Assembly (NCBI GenBank): GCA_022835595.1
Contig: BQUP01000005.1
Location: 1,855,501 to 1,919,500, forward strand
Origin: Cystobasidium ongulense
Lineage: Eukaryota; Basidiomycota; Cystobasidiomycetes; Cystobasidiales; Cystobasidiaceae
Direction: 5' to 3'
DNA: 64,000 nucleotides
Shown here: one piece after another, positions 22,200-32,005 of the stretch
How positions within the stretch are numbered: the stretch's first letter is position 1
Layout: every line of letters begins with the position of its first letter
Made by a program: the position numbers and the translations under genes
The notes under the pieces: generated by a model
The model's database searches: none
The model's input: the letters and a program-made list of their open reading frames with translations, nothing else
What the model was told of the DNA's origin: nothing

Positions 22200-24965
22200 T
22201 TATTCTGCTTTTCCGTCTTCTCCAGGGATTTCAGAACCGGGCGGGTGCTAGAAAGACAAGACAAAGGCGATTTAGTATAATCTATGAATGACGAGAGAGC
22301 AAGATAAAGACAAGGGGAAATAAGAACTTACAGGAATACCTTGAGCATTTCTAACATTTTCAAATACCTTTAACAATTTCCTTCTAGCACCTAAAGCAGC
22401 GACACCTTTTAATTCCAAATCTGAATTTGTCATCATGATCATTTTTTCCCAATGATTATTTTCAAAATTAGGTGTATATTTGTGTAATCTTAAACTTCTT
22501 AACCAAGATGGAATATCTGATAATAGATTAAAATCTATAGCTTCATCTGGATTTGTTCCCGATCCTGTTGACGAATCTTTATTTCCACCACCTATTCCAC
22601 CACCTAAAGTTTTATTACTTAGTGCATTATGAAGATTACCTCCCATAGTAGCTCTATCTGAAGGTCTTGGACTTCGTCTATTGCTGGTATGCGACGATGC
22701 AGAAGTGGCAGATTGTGGCATCATTCCCAAGCCCATACCACCAAGGACAGGAGATAACATTTGTTGTTGCTGCTGTAGATTGTTCATCATTCCCATAGGG
22801 CTCATACCAGCCATAAGTTGTTGAAGTTGCATTTGCTGCTGAATCTGCTGTTGAGCAGCAAGTAAATTGGCCATTGCCATTTGAGGGGAATTCATGTTAT
22901 TCCCTCCACCTCCAGCAGCAGCGGCATTAATCTGTTGCATTGCAGCTTGTAAATTTGCCAAGTTTGATAAATCGGAGGATCCTCCGTTGTTCATATTTCC
23001 ACCAGGGTTGATGTTGTTCGTATTCATATTGCGCCAATTTTGTTGTGCCGCCATTGCAGCTTGCTGACTTGCAATATTTGCATTTCCACCTCCTAGATTC
23101 ATGTTGTTCATGGCGTTGTTGAGGTTATTGTTGTTGTTGTTATTGTTGTTCAAGCCCTGATCGCTTGACCTTCCATTTCTTCTGAACTTCTTAGCATCAT
23201 CGAGTACAATTCCATTAGCCGCTAGAGCAGCAGCCGATTGATTTGCCCAGTTTGTGCCGCTGTTGCTATTCGTACTCATATCTAATCTGGGGAAAGTACC
23301 TTCTTGAGCGTTCATGGAATTTTGACCGAAAGTCGATACGAGAGGAGTATTCATCATGGAAGCCCAAGATTGATTTGGGAGAAGAGGAGACAGAGCACCA
23401 TTCTCCACATGAGTCATATGGATTTGTTCTCCAGAGCCCAAGTTGGGTGAAAGATTGTTGGACATATTGCCAGCGTTTGAGGCGGAAGAAGGTAGGCCAT
23501 GATCTGAAATCATGCTTGCAGGTCTCGATCTATTTCCGTTACTAGCTCTAGCATCAGGAGATGGAGATCTACCATCTCTACTGCTGGCTCTCTCCGCTAC
23601 TTGTTCTGAATTAGTCTGAGACCACAGAGGTGATCTTAGAGAGGTAGTGGTATCATAAGCTGAAAGTAGAGAACCCGGGGCGGAGATTCTGTTGGCAGCA
23701 TGGGCATTGAGTCTTGCCCTTTGTGCAGCAAGTAAAGTAGCCGCGTCTGCTGATTCATGAGCGGAGGATGATTGAGGTGAATCGTTGGGATTGGAAGTGG
23801 AATTGCTGCTGCTTCTCGGAGGAGGTTGGAGCATTGCTGAAGAGGGAGAGAGGAAACCTGCCGCGTCTCCCATTGGCATTGCTCCTAGTGATTGTCGTGC
23901 GAATTGTCGAATGGCAGGGGAAGCTGGTGATTTAAGTCCTAGACTTGCTAGTTTTGCGTCCATTTGTGCTTCCATGGATGCTGCGAACAAGCAATAACGA
24001 AAAGGGAGTCAATCAGTTTGCCATTAGGTAGAATTTAGGTAGTATCTGAGGAAAGCGACGCTCACCTTGCTGGGGATTAGCAGGGGAAAGCAGGGCGTTC
24101 ATAGGGTCGCATCTAGCCATCTGTTGCAAGACGGTAATGAAGAACCTGATTTGCACTTGAGATGAAGTTTGCAAGAGAGAGTACAAAGCAGCGGTTCTTT
24201 CAGCTTCTGATAATACTTTGAACCACTGCTCTATAGCTCCTAGTTCTTCCTTGAACGATTGATCTAGTGAGGCTGCTGCCATTTCTTCTAGAGTTGCTTC
24301 ATAGTGATGAAGATCTTCAAACCACTTGTCGAGTGCATCGCCTGGTTGCATAACGAACCAGGCGTTATAAGAATGGTACGCAGGTTCAACGACAAAGACA
24401 GAAATGAAGCACATTCTGGCGCGTCAGTGTATGCGAACCAAACAATGTTTCATCGAAGAGTTTCGCACTCACTCTCAGCGTTCATGTTTCCAGCAGCGAA
24501 TGAAGCGAGCATTTCCGAGGATGGTCTCTTTGAGGTTGAGCCAGGTCTAGGAGATACACCAGCAGCAGAGCCAGCATTGTTGCTCATGTTCAGGCCAGCC
24601 ATACCACCGCCCGCTTGGAGGGACTGATGACCGCCGGAATACAATGATCTAGCAGCATCGACGGAAGCTCTGAATCTGGCTGCGTTAGGGTTAGGATTGC
24701 TATTGTTGCTGGAAGATAGCGATGCCGATGCGAGGTTTGGACTGAGGCCGGCCTGGCCATACGCGCCAGTGCTGTTCCTGTTTGACGAGTGATGGTCCAT
24801 GTTGGAGGCCGGTGGAGGAGTGCTGTACTGCTGATTGTGCGATGGGCTGCTTGATGATATGCGTGATGCGCCAGTGTAGGAGGATGAAGAGTGCCGACTG
24901 TTTGAGGGGATGGGCAGTGCTTTGTCGCTATTGCTTGAAGGTGAGGCGCCTGCTCTGACGGACAT
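22200..24965 (-). CDS. VTS1: SAM-domain RNA-binding post-transcriptional regulator Vts1/Smaug
   Basis: The start is [20 protein letters not shown]. After a Ser/Asn-rich leader comes the conserved Vts1 N-terminal domain ([20 protein letters not shown], then [20 protein letters not shown] and [19 protein letters not shown]). A long Asn/Gln-rich stretch follows (about 22750-23300 on the DNA). The SAM domain ends the protein: [20 protein letters not shown], then [21 protein letters not shown] short last exon read from a good acceptor adds [15 protein letters not shown] and the stop at 22200-22202. Vts1/Smaug proteins bind a CNGG-loop hairpin (Smaug recognition element) and recruit deadenylases to destabilise mRNA in the cytoplasm. 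The basic pocket residues (ALGARRK) are intact. The region upstream of the start is one arm of the duplication described elsewhere. Confidence 0.94.
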
Positions 24966-25878
24966 GGACGTGTACTGATGGGATGGGATGACTTGCTTGA
25001 CTGGATGTGACGGGAGTGGTGGATAGTAGACCAGCTAGTGCAGTATCTTGTGTCCTGTTCACTCAATGAATCACTCGCTGCTGTCCTGTCTGTCTTCTAC
25101 TGCAATCTCGTCCAAGCTGGGCTTGCTGGTTCACTGGTGGCCGCTTTCCAGGACAGACCAGGATGGAGACTACCGATGCGAATGCGAGGTGTCTAGCCTG
25201 TACGTAGTCTGCTGCTCAGGCGTAGGAGCGTGCCAGATTGCCCTTTTGTGCGGATGCAAAGACGCAGGCAAGTCTGCTTGGCCCTTTTTGCCAGAGAGCG
25301 CGTCGAGCTCAAGCTCAAGCACCGCGTAAATGGGCGAGAGTATCGACAAGGCGAGCAGGCACAACCACACTGCTCCCATTCTACAGGCGGCTGATCAGTC
25401 TCGCGTGCTCCATTGCAAAACTTGCTCCAGGCACTATCTATGGCTTGTAGTGCAACACTATTGTCTACAAGATGGTGGCGGCCACTGTCTTGAACGAGCA
25501 TGGAAAGAGGCAGGAGAATGATGTGAGCGAAATGTGTACTTGTGTCTCCACAGATGACTGCTACTGTTCCTTCTGGCGAGCAATAGTGTGATGTGTTCCT
25601 TGCTCTCCTTTACTGGTGGATGTGTAGTTGCCCTTGTGGTCGGATGCAGATCTAGAGGTGCAGGAAAGAGCTGGCCTTCGAAAGATCGTATCGTGAAGAC
25701 AGACGCACTTCGAGGCCACGCACCCAGCCGCGGCTTCGTTAAATAAAAATCGTTATACGGTCACATTTGGACGTGCTGACGAGAATGCATGGCGCAACAG
25801 GTCATACTGCAATATAGATCAATGACTATGCCAAAGATGGACCTGCTCATTCTTTACCCAGTAGAGTCAAACAGTGCT
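24966..25878. other. VTS1 upstream region, copy 1 of a duplicated block
   Basis: No gene found. From about 25080 to 25550 the sequence matches 28730-29200 at roughly three bases in four by eye. Shared anchors include a block at 25265-25290 versus 28925-28950 (gcttggccctttttg), cgcgtaaatgggcga at 25323 versus 28974, and tgtctacaagatggtggc at 25462 versus 29117. It probably contains the VTS1 promoter and 5' UTR. Confidence 0.75.
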
Positions 25879-27631
25879 CTACGTCGGCATAGAGAGCATT
25901 GACGTGTTCCTCGGTGTAGAAGCTTCGACTATGTTGGCTGAAGATCTGTGTACAATCAGACCGCCAGAAGATAGGAGGTTTAGCCGTTTATCCTTGTTGA
26001 GATACAAGAGCGACAAATTCCGAAACGATACCTTGAGAACCCCTTTCCACGAGCTAGAGGATATGGCAATCACGGGGACATTGTGAAACATCGCCATGCA
26101 TGCAGGTTGGTCTACATGGATCACAACCACTCCAGCGTAGGATGGTTTCATTGTGTTATCGATCTTTCCGTAGCTGGAGTAAAAGTATTGCGCCGGAGGT
26201 ATGCGGTCGAAAGCCGATGTTTCGGCGCGAAGTCCTGCTGTGACTAGATCGTTGATATCGCCAAACTTGCATCGTCGGCCTGGTAGCAAGTGGTGGAGAG
26301 ATTGAACAATCAGCATCTGCTGAACAATTGGGGCGTCGCAGGTCCGATGAATCCACACACTGCAAACCTGTCCAGATCGCCCTTGAACTTTCGGCATATG
26401 TCCCAGAATTCTGGGACGATGTGTGAGCCTTCCAGCAGACCAGCCACCGCGGTATCTATTGCCGTCATGTTATCTAGATAGATCGTTTTGCTCCAGATAG
26501 CTTGTCCATAGTACGGTTTGTATGGTTCCGGTATCCGCGCTCGACGGTCGGTCGCCACACCCCAAATCCCGACTGACTTTGCATTTGCTACTATATTGTG
26601 CTTTCGCGAGACGACAGCTAGAATGCCAGCGATAACTCCGGTCACGCTGGTGCCTTGCTGTTTGCCGAGACTAATTATTCGATTATGTCGCTCAGTAGGC
26701 ACTTCAATGGACCGGTAAAACGGCAGGGGACTGTCTTGCAAAGGTCGCGCATTTGCGATTGTCGGAAATAGACACTGAGGCTGTAAACAGACTTGCTCTT
26801 CTGAAAGCGTTTTGGTGGTTTGAGAGATGTCGACTGGCGGCGAATCGCCGTCGGAGCGAAGGCCTGCAGCGTAGACCAAATTTGGATGAAGGTTCTCGAC
26901 TTCTGATCCCCACGGCAGTAGCTCTTGCTTGGACGATCCATCGTATAGGACTACCAGCTGTAGAAGACGATCCAGTAACTAGTGAAAGGCAGCATCTCAA
27001 TCAGTAACATGCATAGGCTGCAAATTATCTTATACTTAACATACAGCAAAGCTGCCTCTGACGTCTGTAACGGCATGATGAGCGGCATAGTACAGGTGAT
27101 ATTGATCATTGCCTCCCTCGTCTTCACCCAAGTAAAGCCTACTGGCGACATTCCCTTCACCTGCGATGAGGTGATGTCTCTCGCCGGCCACCTGAGCTCT
27201 GAATTCATCTGCGCCGAGGGAGAAGGGAACGTGATGAAACGTTTTGTCCGTCCAGGCTGCAATATCTGGTATCGAAGGTACGATGTATTTGAGAGTATAA
27301 CGAACTTGACTGTCTATCGCTGTACTCTCAATGGTAGTAGCTATAATAGGCGCCTCGAATCGCATGTGAATCCAGGCTTGCTTAACAGCTTCAATCACAT
27401 TGAAACCATGAGGGAGCGAGGGTATCGTTATGACAACCCCAGTAAGCATGGTGGAGAGGCCATCGTACTAGACGAATAGTTTCGTCAGTAATTTGCGGGT
27501 ACGACGGCTCGCACACAACCTATAGCTACCTGGGAAAAGTCCGCATTGGAGGTCTCGATCGCGTAGGTGGACCGCGTGAAAGTCCTGCCAGAAGCTTCAC
27601 TCTGCCATGCGTAATGACATACATCTGCCAT
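25879..27631 (-). CDS. Putative acyltransferase of the CAT/condensation-domain fold (Tri3/AtfA-like)
   Basis: The predicted start is MADVCHYAWQSEASGRTFTR at 27631, exon 1 being 27530-27631 and exon 2 beginning at 27467. Exon 2 ends in LYYAAHHAVTDVRG, which carries the HHxxxD active-site motif of chloramphenicol-acetyltransferase-like and NRPS condensation-like enzymes. The later part, VTGVIAGILAVVSRKHNI, then SVGIWGVATDRRARIPEPYK, fits the second half of that fold (the DFGWG-like region is not obvious). Such fungal enzymes move acyl groups from CoA to alcohols, sometimes in secondary metabolism. Two internal joins (near 27050-26880 and 26350-26280) use less certain splice sites, though in-frame solutions exist. 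No other biosynthetic gene lies beside it. The identification is by motif and overall look; substrate is unknown. Confidence 0.6.
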
Positions 27632-28129
27632 GATGCAAAGAATCTATCGAAAATCAATGACCTTGGTAGTGAGATGAGAAGCCTACTGGACGGTGAGGCG
27701 CACTACATTCGAGTTGTCAAATCTACTAACACCGACCGCCACCTTATCACCGAAGCCGCGGACCTCATCATGTTGACGATGAGAAATTTAAGATAGTTCC
27801 AGAAGGCAGGCAGGAAATCCAGCTCGTTGCGACCCTTCGGTCCTTCTGGATCAGATGTTCCTGCTGGTGTGGCAGTGACGGGACTACTAATGGGGCGTTC
27901 CACTCCGCATTTGCTGTTTCGTCAAATATATCGAATCAGCGAGTTCTATTCTACCTGATGAGCGATGCTTAAGCTTTCTGATTCATGCTGCCTCGACGCA
28001 CTTGTGCAAAGGAGTGTCCCCACCCGAGACGAGTGCAGTCCGGTTGTTGCCTAGCACATGATAGTCATCTGAATGTTCAGGTTGTTCTATTTGAGAGCTG
28101 TGTAGGCACGCTGTCGCAAGTGCTTTTGC
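27632..28129. other. Gene-poor spacer in first half of the duplicated island
   Basis: No convincing gene. A plus-strand open frame at 27614-27796 ends with a weak likeness to the C-terminus of the unrecognised protein at 30596-31559 (LDGEAHYIRVV against LQPGAEYRVFV), possibly a remnant of a second copy. Confidence 0.4.
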
Positions 28130-28420
28130 AAGCCTTAGTTTTGGTGATTAAGCTTCATCATGTCTGGCGACTCTATGGCCGCCAGATTTCGTCCATTCTA
28201 AGCCCAAAACACTATATCAGCATTTCCTTCTGTGAATGTACGCGAAGCCGTCGTGAGAGGACCACAAGCTTACCCCTTGATAAGCAACGAATTGTCCTGC
28301 GTGACAAGCGCATCCGTATATTTGCTTGCGTCGGTGAACGAAGCTCAAGTAAGCGTAAGTGACTTCGCAGTGATAAGAGTCAGCCCTGCTACTTTCTCTA
28401 ATATGGACACCTTTCGACTC
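28130..28420 (-). pseudogene. Decayed partial copy of the EMC2 3' end
   Basis: This segment aligns with the last two exons of EMC2 at 32030-32320. Matching blocks on the plus strand include cttcatcatgtctggcgac (28153) against cttcagcatgtccagcgac (32053), and ataagcaacga (28280) against ataagcaacga (32185). The intron borders sit at the same places (donor near 28272, acceptor near 28205). No long frame survives upstream of it and the copy lacks the rest of EMC2, so it is a truncated host-gene pseudogene left by a segmental duplication. Confidence 0.72.
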
Positions 28421-28729
28421 TAGATCTTGATGCCAACTCAGCTCCTGATCCAGCTCGTTGTCCCAATCCGTCATCGACCGTCCAGCCAGCCATTATAAAC
28501 GTCCTCAGGAATTCTTGATATACCATATTGCCAATGCGTCGTGCGCCATCGCTCATAATGTTACGGGTTCCGCCGTCTGTTTAGTTTGTATGCTGCTTCT
28601 AGCTGCATCAGACCGCATAGACAGCTTATGAGTTGCAAGACTAGAGTAACGGAAGTGTGGGATGCAGGCGGATGGAGGTGGATGGGCTGGAGAAATGACT
28701 TGGATGCAACGGTTATGAAGCACCTTGCT
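28421..28729. other. Junction zone of the tandem duplication
   Basis: Lies between the EMC2-like remnant and the second copy of the VTS1 upstream block. The join of the two duplication units should fall here. No gene was seen. Confidence 0.5.
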
Positions 28730-29200
28730 TGCTGTCGTTCCGTCCTGTCTCCGATTGCGCTCTCGCTTCAGCTAGGCTCGCTCGGTCGGGACTGCTCTTC
28801 CAGGACAGACAGCAGATCAGGGTAAGAGACACCTCTGCCAGAGGGTGAGGTCTATAGTTTGTCTATCATCTGCTGCGAAGGTTGTAGTTGGCGTTTGGTG
28901 CGGATGCAACATGCACGCAACTGCTCGCTTGGCCCTTTTTGGCAGAGCGCGTCGAGGCGAGTGGCTGCAAACCCGCGTAAATGGGCGAAAGGACGGAGAT
29001 GGCGAGCAGGCTTCAGTACAATGCAGCTATTCTGCAAGTAGCCAATGATCTATTCAGGATATATTGCTTGCTTTGGTGCAAGTGCTTTCTATGGCTGGTG
29101 TAGAATAGCAGGACACTGTCTACAAGATGGTGGCCAGGTGTCGCGAACAGATACAATAGAGAGAGAACGGAGACACTATGTGTGCGTGTGTCTTCGTGGG
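28730..29200. repeat. Copy 2 of the VTS1 upstream block
   Basis: Diverged copy of 25080-25550, in the same orientation, shifted by about 3650 bases (anchors at 28974 and 29117 differ from copy 1 by 3651 and 3655). It is not followed by a VTS1-like coding region, so any promoter activity would now serve no obvious gene. Confidence 0.78.
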
Positions 29201-30160
29201 TGTTGGATCTACTGCCGGGTCGCAAGTGGGGTCAGCTGCATCCGTACACCACTTCGCAGTTGCGAGCGGTCGAGCTCTCTCTTTTGGGACGACCAGCAAC
29301 TTGCATCGCGGAACACTGCAACTCTCCATGATTCCAGCCTTCAACCCCATTGCCAATACTCGAAGCTTCTAGAACAGTACGCACACTCGCATACCATCGA
29401 TGCACGAGTACTCAGGAGGTCGAAGGACCGCACATGTGCATGCAATACAAGCCATGCTAGGCAGGCCACTTGATGTCGCAGCAAGAAGCAACTTCAATCC
29501 TGGCTTCAGCTCGGCTGTTCAGGTCGATGGACCCAACCTTTGTTTACCTAAGAGCCCACTGACTCATCCTTGAAATCACTATGCTCATGCCTGTTCCAGT
29601 GGCCTCCACTTACACTGCTCCGTGGGTACAGCCCAAGCGTCGCCTGCTTTGATGCCTGCGATAGAACCTCGACTGCCAGTAGAGAAACCCAGGCCCAGCC
29701 TTTATCATGCCGCTATTTATGCCCAGTTTTAGTCCTGAAGACACGTACAGTCTCGGCAAATGAAGACGACCGCTATCCTGAAAGGCTACCGGCGAGCCAG
29801 GCAGTGCAAACCTGCATCACGGCATGAACGATACCTTCAAGGACGTGTCCAAGCGGCGAGAATAGCATAGAGAGGACCAGATGGCACACATGGGTCTACT
29901 CTGACAGCGAAATGACTCCATCAGCTTATGGCGGGTCTCAAGAACAGTTGTACAATCTATCACATGCTGCCTCGGCCTGATGCCAACCTTTCACTAAAGA
30001 TGATGCTACAACCACGCAATGACAACTTCACACCAGCAGACCTGACTTCTTCGACTACAATGAGCTGTCTGGTCCATCCACTCTCTCCACTCCTCTGCTT
30101 TCAGCTGGGTTGTCCGAATGAATTGCTCGAGCTGGCCACTTTTGCAAGCACAGCCATACG
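29201..30160. other. Non-coding stretch in second half of the duplicated island
   Basis: About 1 kb with no open frame that looks like a gene on either strand and no recognised element. It corresponds in position to the acyltransferase in the first half, but I could not align them by eye. Confidence 0.45.
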
Positions 30161-30520
30161 ACCTGCACAGCAACAACGGCAATGCGCAGATTTCTTGGCA
30201 GCATAGCATGCGGAGCTCGGACAGTAACATGGCAGCATTGCAAGTGCAACCTCCACAGCAGCATAGCCCATATCGAGCAAAACAAGGTCACACGACTACA
30301 CAGCAGCACAAAAATAGAAGCAAAGTTGCATAGCAAGTGCAACATTCACAGCAGTACAGGACGCATCGAGCATAGCGGGGATCACACGACTGCACAGCAG
30401 CCCAGCAAATGGGAGCGTAGCACCACACCAAGTCTGAAAACTTTTTGCAGCACAGCAACAGCGAGCATATCACGAGGTCACCCGACCGCACAGCAGCACA
30501 GCATGCATCGCAGCGAGAAA
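30161..30520. repeat. Degenerate tandem repeat, unit about 93-96 bp
   Basis: At least three diverged copies run on the plus strand. A gcattgcaagtgcaac-type segment is at 30235 and 30328, and a ggtcacacgactacacagcag-like segment is at 30286, 30380 and 30476. Within each unit is a shorter cacagcagca motif. A further, more decayed copy may start near 30161. It lies just upstream of the unrecognised gene at 30596. Confidence 0.7.
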
Positions 30521-30595
30521 AAGACTATCAACCTTGGTGGTTCCATTTAAGCAGACCATAAATGTTGCTTTCCTTTCCCCAATATCATGCCCACC

Positions 30596-31559
30596 ATGTC
30601 CGCTCGTCCGCCACGCCACGACCGAAAACTCTATCGACCTGCCGCGAACCAGCATCCAAAGCGGGTCCCTCAAAGCAGTCTCCGAGCTCCCAGGGGTAGG
30701 TTCTGTGCCTTTAGAGCTTGATACCTTTCGGTAGCCGGGCTAATCCGACTTCCATCCGCACCTTGTTCACTCAGAGACCCCAAAGGCCTTGAAATACAAG
30801 GCTGCCCACTACAGAGACTTTTGTCGCCTCTACGTTAGTGCAGATTCAACACCCAGATGGGTTGCTCGCTTGACGCGTGAAGCTCAAGAAGATGTTGGGT
30901 CTAATGTCAAACTGCCTGCAGCTGCCTTCGCGTTATCAGACGACGAGGCCGGCTCTCTGGAATACGGACCTTTTTACCCAGTAAATATACCTGAGCCACC
31001 ACGGGACTTGTGGAACGCATTGAAGACAGCCATTGCAAGCCTCGCCCAGACAACCATCACAAATCCGCATGAATATATTATTCCTTACAGATGCTTCAGG
31101 AATCGACTCACCCCGTTCTTAACCCTGGAATCTTTGACATTTGGTTGTGTCAGTGTCAGACGTGGTCATGACCAGAATGCACAGAATAAAACGTACATTC
31201 ATGCCCAGGTTCCTGTGCTTCGCATAGGTGATTCGGTCATGGCCCACGTTTCAGGTCGCTTTGATACTATCTTTGTGTACCTTAAACCTTTAGACACACA
31301 CCCGCCCTGGCTTACACGTCTATACAAGGGCTTCGAGAACAAAGGAGTACAGTCTTTTGGGAATATTCGCTTCAGGATTCCGTCCCCAACCAAAAATATT
31401 CGGCTACAACCTGGTGCTGAATATCGAGTCTTCGTCTGGAGACCGAGCACCAGCGAGGAGGGTAAATTGGCGAGTAAGCTTGCCGATCCGAGAAATGTCA
31501 ACGGCGAAATCTACTACGACGAATGCAGATTTGAGGAGAGTAATGACCGATTTAGATAA
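30596..31559 (+). CDS. Unrecognised protein, 294 residues
   Basis: Two exons (30596-30695 and 30775-31559) read from an ATG in a good context (caccATGT) to a TAA stop. The first exon encodes a basic leader (MSARPPRHDRKLYRPAANQH). The main exon encodes a compact, mixed-composition domain with many aromatic and proline residues (YGPFYPVNIPEPPRDLW, FDTIFVYLKPLDTHPPW, FRIPSPTKNIRLQPGAEYRV, WRPSTSEEGKLASKLADP), ending EESNDRFR. There is no signal peptide, membrane segment or low complexity. The alternation of beta-like segments suggests an all-beta or alpha/beta globular fold, but I recognise no family. It sits in the duplicated island, with a tandem repeat in front. A small further intron cannot be excluded. 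Codon-like organisation over 780 bases without a stop makes it a credible gene. Confidence 0.6.
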
Positions 31560-32005
31560 CAACAAAATACCCCGTGTCCCTTCCATTGCCTCCAGATTCA
31601 TTGACCTGTGGGCACGCACCGAAATGGAGCTCAGGCCAGGCGAACCTGAAGGAACCGAAGCAAACAACTCCGGCATAGAGCATCTACTCCATTCTTGCCT
31701 TCTTTCCCTTCGCTGCCCTGCATCTGATGTGTAAAGTTGGGCATCTTGATGTATACTTCTTCTTCTGTCCATTGTCTTTGCCATACTCCCTCTCGATGAT
31801 TTGACAGCTCGTACCTTTGCTTCTGCTAGCGGCGAAACCCAGTCAGAAAATGTAGGTTTGGTAGTGTTTTACAAGCTAACCAGGAGACTGAACGCTACAA
31901 CTACATTGCATCATTGTCGTCCTACCTCAGAGGTATTATATGTCAGAAAGGCTGTTACCGTGCTAAGCAAGCGGACTGCCAAAAGTTGTACATAGTTTTG
32001 ACTAA
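31560..32005. other. Convergent 3' intergenic region
   Basis: Between the stop of the unrecognised gene and the stop of EMC2, which converge. Expected to hold both 3' UTRs; nothing else was seen. Confidence 0.45.
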
